This document shows positions 1 to 7,424 of a stretch of 64,000 bases of DNA, piece after piece. The position numbers and the translations under genes are program-made. This DNA is from DASXKD01 sp963707905 (GTDB taxonomy: Bacteria; Actinomycetota; Actinomycetes; Streptosporangiales; Streptosporangiaceae): NCBI GenBank assembly GCA_963707905.1, contig CAVPSA010000026.1:62001-126000 (forward strand), given 5' to 3'. The stretch's first letter is position 1. Every line of letters begins with the position of its first letter. The notes below the pieces were generated by a model. That model was not told the DNA's origin. It made no database searches and saw only the letters and a program-made list of their open reading frames with translations.

Positions 1-1053
1 GCTCTCCGCGACCACCCGGACCCGCTGGTTGGGAGTATCGGCGAGCACCAGGTTCCCGGAGCCGTCCACGGCCACCCCCGCGGCGTCGAGCCCGGCCGAG
101 GTGGCCGGGCCATTGTCCCCGGAGAAGGTGGCCGTGCCGTGGCCGGCCACGGTGTAGATGTCGCCGGCGGTCATCGCCTGGCCGTAGAAGCTGCCGGTGC
201 TGCCCGCCACCACCCGGATCCGGTTGTTGCCGAAGTCGGCGAACACAATGTTCCCCGAGGCGTCGGCCGTGACCTGGCTGGGCTGGTTCAGTTCGGCGCT
301 GGTCGCCGGGCCACTGTCGCCGCCGAAGCCCACGCTGCCGTCGCCCGCCACGGTGTAGATGTCGCCGGCGGTCATCGCCTGGCCGTAGAAGGTACCGCTG
401 GTCTCGGCCACCACCCGGATCACGTTGTTCCCGAGGTCGGCGATCACCAGGTTGCCCGAGCCGTCGACGGCCACGCCCGCCGTGCTGTTCAGCTCGGCGG
501 CCGTGGCCGGGCCGCCGTCACCGGTGTATCCGCCGGTGCCGTTGCCGGCCACGGTGTAGATGTCCTTGGCGGTCATCGCCTGGCCGTAGAACGTGCCGTT
601 ATGCGCCGCCACGACGCGAATCCGGTCGGCGTCAGCGATCAGCAGGTTGCCCGAGCCGTCCACGGCGGTCGCACAGGTCCCCACACTGGCGCTGCTCGCG
701 GGGCCACCGTCCCCGAGCGGGCCGCCGGCCCCGGTGCCCGCGGGCGTGGTCAGCCGGTCGGTGCTGTCGACCTGGCGGACGGTCTGGTTATCGGCGATGT
801 AGAGCAGGCCGTTCGCGACGGACACGCCGCACGGGTCGGTGATCGGCACGTTGGTGGCCCGGGCCGGGCCACCAACCCCGCCGGCCACGGTCGAAATGGT
901 CCCGGCCACCGCGGGCTGGGCCCCTGCCTCGCGGGCCTGCGCGGCGGCGCTGGTGCCCGCCCCCGCCGTCCCGGCGACGGCAAGCGCCGTCACCGCCGCC
1001 ACTGGCACGCCCCGCGCGAGCCAGCCCATGCCTGCGATCCGATTCGCACCCAC
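1..1053 (-). CDS. Secreted NHL-repeat protein, C-terminus cut by window edge
   Basis: Read on the minus strand from a GTG at 1053, the protein opens with a signal peptide (basic start, then a hydrophobic stretch rich in Ala/Val). NHL-type beta-propeller repeats of about 65 residues follow. Each repeat contains a variant of DGSGNLVIADxxNxxIRVVA and then FYGQAMTAGDIYTVAG, and the DNA of successive repeats is almost identical (for example around 147-190 and 349-391). The start is supported by GGAGG (complement of 1063-1067) 9 nt upstream. The protein is probably exported and may bind ligands or cell-wall partners through the propeller; NHL repeats do not specify a substrate. It runs off the left edge, so its full length and any C-terminal domain are unknown. 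Confidence 0.8.
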   Translation of the reverse strand, partial: MGANRIAGMGWLARGVPVAAVTALAVAGTAGAGTSAAAQAREAGAQPAVAGTISTVAGGVGGPARATNVPITDPCGVSVANGLLYIADNQTVRQVDSTDRLTTPAGTGAGGPLGDGGPASSASVGTCATAVDGSGNLLIADADRIRVVAAHNGTFYGQAMTAKDIYTVAGNGTGGYTGDGGPATAAELNSTAGVAVDGSGNLVIADLGNNVIRVVAETSGTFYGQAMTAGDIYTVAGDGSVGFGGDSGPATSAELNQPSQVTADASGNIVFADFGNNRIRVVAGSTGSFYGQAMTAGDIYTVAGHGTATFSGDNGPATSAGLDAAGVAVDGSGNLVLADTPNQRVRVVAES

Positions 1054-1076
1054 CCCGGCATTCCTCCAAAAGTCAG

Positions 1077-1116
1077 CCCTGGCAGTTCGCGTGCAGCGAT
1101 CCGCGAACTGCCAGGG
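1077..1116. promoter_or_regulatory. Perfect 15-bp inverted repeat in the leader of the NHL-repeat gene
   Basis: CCCTGGCAGTTCGCG (1077-1091) is repeated exactly inverted at 1102-1116, with a 10-nt loop. It lies about 10 nt upstream of the Shine-Dalgarno of the minus-strand NHL gene. It could be a 5'-UTR hairpin, an operator, or an end of a small mobile unit. The remaining bases between 1117 and the next gene at 1316 show no further gene. Confidence 0.6.
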
Positions 1117-1315
1117 TCCCACGGAAGAGACGCGCCAGTGCCGCTAACGGATGACATGAACTGATAAATCACCACGTCAGAGCCCTTCTGGGGGAGTGCA
1201 TGGCGGCCGTGGCGGCCCCGATGGCGAGGGGGTTCCGTTTTGCCGGAACAGGGCGCGGGTACTTCAGACGGGCAGGCGGCAGGCGGCCTCAGCCGGGCGG
1301 GAAGGGGCGAAGGAC

Positions 1316-2212
1316 ATGAGCCCCGAGCCCGAGAAGGTTCCGGTCGAAGTCGAGGGCCGGAGCCTGGTCCTCACCAACCTGGCCAAGGTGCTCTACCCGG
1401 AGCCGGGGTTCACCAAGGGCGCCGTGATCGACTACTACCTGCGCATCGCGCCCGTGCTGCTGCCGCATATCGCCGGCCGGCCGCTGACCCTCAAGCGGTA
1501 CCCGGACGGGGTGACCGGCCAGCATTTCTACAACAAGCACGCCCCGGACCACCGGCCGGACTGGGTGCGCACCGAACGGCTGCCCGCGCCGGGCTCCACC
1601 TCGGGCCGGGACTGGGTGCGTTATGTGATCGCCGGCGACCTGCCCACGCTGATCTGGACCGCCAACCTGGCCGGTCTTGAACTGCACACCCCGATGTGGC
1701 GGATTCCCCATGTGGCCGAGCCTGACCTGCTCGTGTTCGACCTCGACCCCGGCGCCCCTGCGACCATCGTGGACTGCTGCGCCGTGGCACTGCTGCTGCG
1801 CCCGATGCTGGCCGAGGCTGGCTTCGAGGCGTTCGCCAAGACCTCGGGCGGCAAGGGGCTCCAGTTGCTCGCCCCGCTGTCCGGGACCGGTTCCGAGGGC
1901 GCCAGCGCGATCGCCAGGACGCTGGCCGAGCGGCTGGAACACGAGCACCCGCGGGCGATCGTCTCGCGGATGACAAAGTCACTGCGCCCGGGCAAGGTCC
2001 TGATCGACTGGAGCCAGAACAACGCGGCCAAGACCACGATCGCGCCGTACTCGCTGCGGGCGCGGAGCCGGCCGACCGTGTCCACGCCGGTGACCTGGGA
2101 TGAGGTCGCCGGGTGCGGTCAGCCGGAGGACCTGGTGTTCACCAGCGGCGACGTGCTTGACCGGGTGGCCGAGCACGGTGACCTGCTCGCCCCGCTGGTG
2201 ACGGAGGCCTAG
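1316..2212 (+). CDS. ligD: LigD-type NHEJ DNA polymerase/primase domain protein
   Basis: This is a stand-alone polymerase (PolDom, archaeo-eukaryotic primase) module of the bacterial non-homologous end-joining enzyme LigD, 298 residues long. Visible signatures are the metal-binding DLD at residues 142-144 (FDLDPG), the SGGKGLQ motif typical of the NTP-binding loop, and the conserved VLIDWSQN..AKTTIAPYSLRAR segment near the C-terminus. The ligase and nuclease domains of full LigD are absent, and no Ku gene is in the window. The chosen ATG follows an AAGGA-like site; an open frame upstream to 1196 lacks family similarity. The stop codon TAG is formed by the first bases of the MITE-like element that follows. 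Confidence 0.85.
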   Translation: MSPEPEKVPVEVEGRSLVLTNLAKVLYPEPGFTKGAVIDYYLRIAPVLLPHIAGRPLTLKRYPDGVTGQHFYNKHAPDHRPDWVRTERLPAPGSTSGRDWVRYVIAGDLPTLIWTANLAGLELHTPMWRIPHVAEPDLLVFDLDPGAPATIVDCCAVALLLRPMLAEAGFEAFAKTSGGKGLQLLAPLSGTGSEGASAIARTLAERLEHEHPRAIVSRMTKSLRPGKVLIDWSQNNAAKTTIAPYSLRARSRPTVSTPVTWDEVAGCGQPEDLVFTSGDVLDRVAEHGDLLAPLVTEA

Positions 2213-2375
2213 GGCGTGTCCCGCAGGTCTATGCCGTCGCGAGCGGCTGCCGGCGGGATGGATCGCAAGGCGGAGGAGGAGCCCATAGTGGTTTCTATGG
2301 GCGACGACGACAACGCAGCGAGGCGCCCGTCCGGTAGCCGCGCAGCAGGCTGAATGATCTACGGGACATGCCCTA
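2210..2375. mobile_element. MITE-like palindromic element flanked by TA
   Basis: The element has terminal inverted repeats of about 18 bp. GGGCGTGTCCCGCAGGTC (2212-2229) matches the complement of 2356-2373 at 15 of 18 positions. A TA dinucleotide lies at each outer edge (2210-2211 and 2374-2375). Inside is a second imperfect inverted repeat (GCGGCTGCCGG against CCGGTAGCCGC) and a perfect central stem, GCCCATA/TATGGGC at 2281-2302. There is no coding capacity. The TA flanks suggest an IS630/Tc1-like transposase mobilised it (inference). It touches the 3' end of the LigD-type gene and supplies its stop codon. Confidence 0.7.
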
Positions 2376-2481
2376 AGCTACCGGCGGAGCGACCGCGGCG
2401 CCGTGGTCGCCGCGGCCGCTCCATGTCCCTGCTAGCCCGGGCGGCAAGCCGCCCCGGACCCCCTGGTGCTGGTCCAGGTGG

Positions 2482-2958
2482 TCAGCGGGCCGCGGTGCAG
2501 GCCATTGTCACCTTCGCCACGTGGAAACCGGCCACCCCGTTGCCGTTCACGCTGTGGCCGCTGTCCCCCGTGAACGTGTAGAGCCGCAGCTTGTGGTAGG
2601 TGACCTGGAGTTTCGTGCCGAGCCTGGCGGTGGCCAGGCACGGTGCGCCGGTCGGTGTGGTCGCGCCCGCGGGCATCAGCAGCGGCGGCCAGATGCTCTG
2701 GCAGGCCGCGCTGCACCCGGCCGGGTTCGTGTACAGGGCCATGCCCGTGCCGTGGGTCACCAGCATCTTGCCGAACCCGGTGCGGAACGCTTCCTTCACC
2801 ACCACCGCGCTGGTGCTGGTGCCGGCCCCCCCGGATGCGGCCGCGGCGATGCCCGCCGTCGCCACCGTGGATCCGCCGATCAGCACCGCCGCCACGACCG
2901 CGCGCGCGGTCCAGGACATGCCGCGCGGGCCGTTCGCCCGCCGCAGGGAGAACCTCAT
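2482..2958 (-). CDS. Secreted COG4315-type protein (PF03640 repeat)
   Basis: The 158-residue exported protein has a signal peptide (arginine-rich start, hydrophobic core about residues 18-40, Ala-rich cleavage area). Two copies of the COG4315 secreted-repeat pattern follow: TGFGKMLVTHGTGMALYTNPAG...C and TYHKLRLYTFTGDSG. The lineage LYxFTxD is the hallmark of this family, whose function is unknown and which is usually a periplasmic or surface protein or lipoprotein. No lipobox cysteine is evident. It is a single gene on the minus strand, and an AAAGAGG sequence lies about 11 nt upstream of the ATG. Confidence 0.8.
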   Translation of the reverse strand: MRFSLRRANGPRGMSWTARAVVAAVLIGGSTVATAGIAAAASGGAGTSTSAVVVKEAFRTGFGKMLVTHGTGMALYTNPAGCSAACQSIWPPLLMPAGATTPTGAPCLATARLGTKLQVTYHKLRLYTFTGDSGHSVNGNGVAGFHVAKVTMACTAAR

Positions 2959-3293
2959 CTACGCCACCGCCTCTTTCTGCCGGGAACTTCCGGCCGCAAC
3001 CAGGTATCACGTACACGGCGCGGTGCCGGGTTCACCGCCGGGCGGGATGGGTTCAGCCTGGGCCGGGAAAGACCGGAGCGGCCGCGGCTCTCGGGGTAAC
3101 CGCGACCGCTCCGGGGCCGTCGCCGTACCCGCGCCAAGGAGGGGTTGCGCGGGATCTGGCGGCTTGTTCCCTGTGCCACTTACCACGGATATGGGCGCTA
3201 CTCGGTTCAACGGTTTTTTTCGGCAGTTTTGCCAGGCCGGGGGGTTACGGGTCAGGCACGCGAGGCCGCTCCACCCTCGGGCGTGGCGCGGCC
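2959..3293. other. Intergenic region with hairpins, no gene seen
   Basis: These 335 bases separate two minus-strand genes. I see the strong hairpin at 3073-3114 (listed separately) and a second stem, GAGGCCGC (3262-3269) with GCGGCCTC (3288-3295), that overlaps the phosphatase stop. The AT-richer run around 3205-3230 may hold the promoter of the COG4315 gene. No credible coding frame is present. Confidence 0.5.
3073..3114 (-). terminator. Probable transcription terminator hairpin
   Basis: CCGGAGCGG-c-CGCGG (3073-3087) pairs with CCGCG-a-CCGCTCCGG (3100-3114) around a 12-nt loop, with one mismatch in 15 bp. Read on the minus strand it is followed by TCTTTCCC. It would end transcripts leaving the histidine phosphatase gene before the COG4315 gene. 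Confidence 0.5.
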
Positions 3294-3992
3294 TCAGGGC
3301 CGCTGCTGCCCGTTCAGGTGGGCGGTGTCGTTGAAACCGCGCACGATCCAGCGCTGCTCGATCACCACCAGCCGGGAGATGGAGCCGTTGTCCGCCGAGA
3401 GGAAGGCGAATGGCCGGGACCCGCTGGCCAGCGCGAGCGCCTGGCCGATCACGCCGCCGTGGGTGAAGATGGCCACCCGGTGGCCGGCCTGCCCGGCGGC
3501 GAGCCGGTCGATCGCGGCGCGTACCCGCGCCGCGAGGGACGCCGAGGTCTCCGCGCCAGGGATCACGTCCCAGCGCTCTTGCTCGAAGACCTGCCGGACG
3601 ACCGGATCGTGCTCGGCCACCCGCTGCCGGTACTCGCCGCCCTCCCAGTCACCGAGGTGCACCTCGCGCAGTTCCGGCTCCACCTGGGGAGCCAGGCCGA
3701 GCCGGGCGGCCAGCGGTGCCGCCGTCTGCGCGGTGCGCCGCAGCGTGCTCACGTAGATCGCGTCGATCCCCGCGGTGGCCAGCCCGGCCAGGCGCTGCGC
3801 CTGCTCGCGGCCGTTCGGCGTGAGCGCGGGATCCGCGTGCCCGTCCACCAGCGGGAACGGCGTGCCGGGCCGGTAGGGCTCCGACTGGCCATGGCGGATG
3901 AGCAGGATGTCGGCCGAGCCGGGGATATCGGGGAACCCGGACTGCGGATAGCTGGCCTGGGCCACATTGGGGTCTTCGGGTGAGGTCACCAC
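3294..3992 (-). CDS. Histidine phosphatase (phosphoglycerate mutase-like)
   Basis: The protein is 232 residues long. The catalytic RHG motif is at residues 33-35 (LIRHGQSE), the second histidine is in IFTHGGVIG near residue 178, and there are conserved arginines in STLRRTAQTA. These are the marks of the histidine phosphatase superfamily clade 1, cytosolic enzymes that work through a phosphohistidine on small phosphometabolites or phosphoproteins; the substrate cannot be read from sequence. The start is one of two consecutive GTG codons (3992 or 3989). It is divergent from the GMC oxidoreductase, with 67 bp between the starts to hold both promoters. Confidence 0.85.
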   Translation of the reverse strand: MVTSPEDPNVAQASYPQSGFPDIPGSADILLIRHGQSEPYRPGTPFPLVDGHADPALTPNGREQAQRLAGLATAGIDAIYVSTLRRTAQTAAPLAARLGLAPQVEPELREVHLGDWEGGEYRQRVAEHDPVVRQVFEQERWDVIPGAETSASLAARVRAAIDRLAAGQAGHRVAIFTHGGVIGQALALASGSRPFAFLSADNGSISRLVVIEQRWIVRGFNDTAHLNGQQRP

Positions 3993-4059
3993 GCCGGTAG
4001 CGTAATGCGCGGGAAGAACTGTCCCGGGCGCCGGGCAGGCCGCTTACCCGGGAGGGCCG

Positions 4060-5739
4060 ATGACACAGCCGCACTATGACTTCGTGATCGTGGGCGGCGG
4101 CTCGGCCGGCAGCGCGCTGGCGAACCGGCTCTCCGCCGACCCGTCCACCCGGGTGCTGGTGCTTGAGGCCGGCCGCCCGGACTACCGCTGGGACGTGTTC
4201 ATCCACATGCCGGCGGCGCTCACCTTTCCCATCGGCAGCCGGTTCTACGACTGGAAATATGAGTCCGAGCCCGAGCCTTGCCTGAACGGCCGCCGCGTCT
4301 ACCATGCCCGCGGCAAGGTGCTCGGCGGCTCGTCCAGCATCAACGGGATGATCTTCCAGCGGGGCAACCCGCTCGACTACGAGCGCTGGGCGGCCGACCC
4401 GGGCATGGCCGGCTGGGACTACGCGCACTGCCTGCCGTACTTCAAGCGGATGGAGACCTGCCTGGCGGGTGCCGACTCCTACCGGGGCGGCCAGGGGCCG
4501 CTGGTACTCGAGCGCGGGCCAGCGGCCAGCCCGCTGTTCGCTGCGTTCTTCGAGGCGGTGCAGCAGGCCGGCTACCCGCTGACCAGCGACGTCAACGGAT
4601 ACCGGCAGGAGGGCTTCGCGGCGTTCGACCGCAACATCCACCGGGGCCGGCGGCTCAGCGCGGCACGGGCCTACCTGCATCCGGTTATGCGCCGCCCCAA
4701 CCTGGAGGTGATCTGCCGCGCCCTGGTGACCAGGATTCTCTTCGAGGGAACCCGGGCGGCCGGCGTCGAGTACACCCGGGGTTCCGGGGCGCAGCAGGTG
4801 CGCGCCGGTGAGGTCATCGTGTGCGGCGGCGCGATCAACACGCCGCAGTTGCTGCAGCTTTCCGGGGTCGGCAACGCCGCCGACCTGGCCACGCTCGGCA
4901 TCGACGTGGTCGCGGACCTGCCCGGGGTGGGCGAGAACCTGCAGGACCACCTGGAGGTGTACGTCCAGTACGCGTCCAAGCTGCCGGTCTCGGTGGCCCC
5001 GGCGCTGAAGTGGCGCAACCGGCCCATGGTCGGTGCCCGGTGGCTGTTCGCGCGCAGCGGGCCCGGGGCGACCAACCACTTCGAGGCCGGGGGCTTCGCC
5101 CGGAGCAACGACGAGGTGGCCTACCCCAACCTGATGTTCCACTTCCTGCCCATCGCGATCCGCTACGACGGCTCGGCCCCGGCCGGCGGGCACGGCTACC
5201 AGGTGCACATCGGGCCGATGTACTCGGACTCGCGCGGCACCGTCAAGATCGTCTCCCGGGACCCCGCGGTGCACCCGGCGCTGCGGTTCAACTACCTGTC
5301 CACCCCGACCGACCGGCGGGAGTGGGCAGAGGCCATCCAGATCGCCAGGAACATCCTCAGCCAGCCCGCGTTCGCGCCGTTCAACGGCGGCGAACTGTCG
5401 CCGGGCCCGGAGGTCAGCAGCGAGGAGCAGATCCTGGACTGGGTGCGCAGGGATGGGGAGACCGCGCTGCACCCGTCCTGCACGGCGAAGATGGGGACCG
5501 GCCCGGGCGCCGTCGTGGATCCCGCCAGCATGCGCGTGCACGGGCTGACCGGGCTGCGAGTGGCGGACGCCTCGGTGATGCCCTACGTCACCAACGGCAA
5601 CATCTATGCCCCGGTCATGATGATCGCGGAGAAGGCCGCCGACCTGATCCTGGGCCGCACGCCGCTCCCGGCGGAGCCGGTCGGGTTCTACCGGCACGGC
5701 GTCAGCCCGGCCCCAGGTCCGTCCCACGCGGGCACCTGA
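4060..5739 (+). CDS. GMC-family FAD oxidoreductase, choline-dehydrogenase-like
   Basis: The 559-residue flavoprotein has the FAD-binding GGGSAGS at residues 12-18, the GMC signature RGKVLGGSSSINGM, a second signature around GAINTPQLLQLSGVG, and the C-terminal catalytic HPSCTAKMG. Length and motifs match the choline dehydrogenase (BetA) branch of GMC enzymes, which oxidise choline to betaine aldehyde and pass electrons to quinone or oxygen. A betaine-aldehyde-like ALDH lies 7 kb away and betaine-type demethylation genes follow, so choline is a reasonable substrate (inference). A generic alcohol dehydrogenase is the alternative. GGGAGG precedes the ATG. Confidence 0.8.
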   Translation: MTQPHYDFVIVGGGSAGSALANRLSADPSTRVLVLEAGRPDYRWDVFIHMPAALTFPIGSRFYDWKYESEPEPCLNGRRVYHARGKVLGGSSSINGMIFQRGNPLDYERWAADPGMAGWDYAHCLPYFKRMETCLAGADSYRGGQGPLVLERGPAASPLFAAFFEAVQQAGYPLTSDVNGYRQEGFAAFDRNIHRGRRLSAARAYLHPVMRRPNLEVICRALVTRILFEGTRAAGVEYTRGSGAQQVRAGEVIVCGGAINTPQLLQLSGVGNAADLATLGIDVVADLPGVGENLQDHLEVYVQYASKLPVSVAPALKWRNRPMVGARWLFARSGPGATNHFEAGGFARSNDEVAYPNLMFHFLPIAIRYDGSAPAGGHGYQVHIGPMYSDSRGTVKIVSRDPAVHPALRFNYLSTPTDRREWAEAIQIARNILSQPAFAPFNGGELSPGPEVSSEEQILDWVRRDGETALHPSCTAKMGTGPGAVVDPASMRVHGLTGLRVADASVMPYVTNGNIYAPVMMIAEKAADLILGRTPLPAEPVGFYRHGVSPAPGPSHAGT

Positions 5740-5797
5740 GAGTTCTCCTGCCGCCCCCCTGCACGGGATATGCCCTGCTGTCGGGCAGACTTACCTC

Positions 5798-7261
5798 GTG
5801 CCTCAAGCTGCTCATCCGCTGACCGATGCGCGCGATCCCCTCGGGCTGCGTGCCGACGCTCCGCTGCTCGACGGGTGGCTGGCGTCCACCGAGGCGGCGG
5901 ATCGCGGCGCCCTCACCCCCATGTGCACGCCCGGGCACAAGCAGCGGCAGGACCTGACCGGCGCCGTGGTGGCCGGCGACACGCCGCTCTACGGCGGCGT
6001 GGACACGATCAAGCACGCCGACACGCTGCTCGCCGACGCCGAGGCCCGGGCCGCGCGGCTGTGGGGAGCGGACTGGTGCCGGTTCTCGGTGGCCGGCTCC
6101 ACGCACGGCAACCAGGCGCTGGCGCTGGCCGTCGGCTCGCCGGGGCAGGAGGTGATCGTCACCAGATGCCTGCACCGGTCCCTGTTGCTCGGGCTGGTGC
6201 TGGCCGGCCTGCGCCCGGTCTGGGTGCTGCCGGAGCGCGACCCGGGCACGGGCCTCCCCGGCGCTGTCGCGGTTCAGACAGTACGCGGCGCCCTCGCTGC
6301 CCACCCGGAGGCCTGCGCGGTGTTCCTCGGCGATCCCTCCTACGTGGGCACCACGGGAGACCTCGCCGGGCACGCGGATGCCGCCCACGCGGCGGGCGTC
6401 CCGCTCATCGTGGACGCCGCCTGGGCCGCCTACCTGGGCTTCCACCCGGACCTGCCGCCGCACGCGATCGCCGCGGGCGCGGACGGGATGGTGACAAGCG
6501 CGCACAAGGCGCTGCCAGCCGCCACCCAGGGCGCGCTCGTGTTCGCGCGTACCCAGTTGCTCGACCGGGCCAGGCTCGACCGTGCCTTCGAGGCCACCCA
6601 CACCACCAGCCCGGCGGGGGCGATCACCGCGAGCATCGACGCCGCGCGGGCGCTGCTGGCCAGGGACGGCAAGCAGTTGTGCGGCCGCCTGCTGCGCCTG
6701 GTCGCCACCGCCCGGCGGCGCCTGGCCGAGGTGCCCGGCGTGGCCGTGCTCGACGGGCCGGGCGTGGACCCGGCCAAGCTGGTCGTGCTGCTCGCCGGGG
6801 CCGGGGCCGACGGTTACGCGGTGGAGGCCGACCTGATCGCCGCCGGGATGCCGGTGGAACTCGGCGACCGCGACATGATCATCCCGATTGTCACGCTCGC
6901 CGACACCGAGGACACGGTGGCCCGGTTCTGCGAAACGATGGCGGCTGCCATCGAGCGCCGCCGCGGCCCGGCCCGGCATCCCGAGCCGTCCCCGGCCTGG
7001 TCGGTGTCGCCGCAGATGGCGATGGCGCCGCGCGAGGCGTTCTTCGCGCCGAACGAGACCGTCACGGCCGATGCCGCGGCGGGCCGGATCAGCGCCGAAC
7101 TCGTGGCCCCCTATCCGCCGGGCATCCCGGTGCTCGCCCCGGGCGAGCTGATCACCGCCGATGCCCTCGCGGCGCTGCGTACCGCCAAGGCGCAGGGTGG
7201 CCGGATCGCCTACGCCGCCGATCCGTCCCTGGCCACTTTCCAGGTGATCACCAGGGCCTGA
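5798..7261 (+). CDS. Orn/Lys/Arg decarboxylase family PLP enzyme
   Basis: The protein is 487 residues and belongs to the Gram-positive type of fold-I amino acid decarboxylase (arginine/lysine/ornithine decarboxylase family). Visible are the N-terminal TPGHKQ, the SVAGSTHGNQ phosphate-binding segment, the PLP-contacting D206 (VDAAWA), the Schiff-base lysine K237 in TSAHKALP, and a C-terminal domain ending in YPPGIPVLAPGE. It would form a polyamine or its precursor in the cytosol; the exact amino acid is not determinable. The start is a GTG with no clear ribosome site, so the transcript may be leaderless. It follows the GMC gene by 58 bp. Confidence 0.8.
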   Translation: MPQAAHPLTDARDPLGLRADAPLLDGWLASTEAADRGALTPMCTPGHKQRQDLTGAVVAGDTPLYGGVDTIKHADTLLADAEARAARLWGADWCRFSVAGSTHGNQALALAVGSPGQEVIVTRCLHRSLLLGLVLAGLRPVWVLPERDPGTGLPGAVAVQTVRGALAAHPEACAVFLGDPSYVGTTGDLAGHADAAHAAGVPLIVDAAWAAYLGFHPDLPPHAIAAGADGMVTSAHKALPAATQGALVFARTQLLDRARLDRAFEATHTTSPAGAITASIDAARALLARDGKQLCGRLLRLVATARRRLAEVPGVAVLDGPGVDPAKLVVLLAGAGADGYAVEADLIAAGMPVELGDRDMIIPIVTLADTEDTVARFCETMAAAIERRRGPARHPEPSPAWSVSPQMAMAPREAFFAPNETVTADAAAGRISAELVAPYPPGIPVLAPGELITADALAALRTAKAQGGRIAYAADPSLATFQVITRA

Positions 7262-7321
7262 GCTGCCGTGCCGGCGGCCACCTTCCACCGCGATTACCCG
7301 CAGTGATCTTCTCGGCGAGGT

Positions 7322-7356
7322 AAAGTTCCGATCTAGCGTTATTTCGAACTTTTTTC
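7322..7356 (+). terminator. Terminator-like stem with T-tract
   Basis: AAAGTTC (7322-7328) pairs with GAACTTT (7346-7352), and a run of T residues follows to 7356. It is downstream of the decarboxylase gene. U-tract terminators are uncommon in such GC-rich DNA. The same AT-rich stretch could also belong to the promoter of the following secreted protein. Confidence 0.45.
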
Positions 7357-7424
7357 GCAAAAGGTAACCCTTGCTGGCCACTAGGGCGTCTTGTGAGGGA
7401 CCACCTACAGGGGGAGCGGGGCAG

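Noticed and set aside
3649..5727. Very long antisense reading frame opposite the GMC oxidoreductase
   Set aside because: Its translation is Arg/Pro/Gly/His-rich with no family features, whereas the plus strand encodes a full GMC protein; it is a GC-codon shadow. Similar long shadows opposite or beside other genes (for example 2643-3983 plus, 25414-27765 plus, 38267-40741 minus) were rejected for the same reason.
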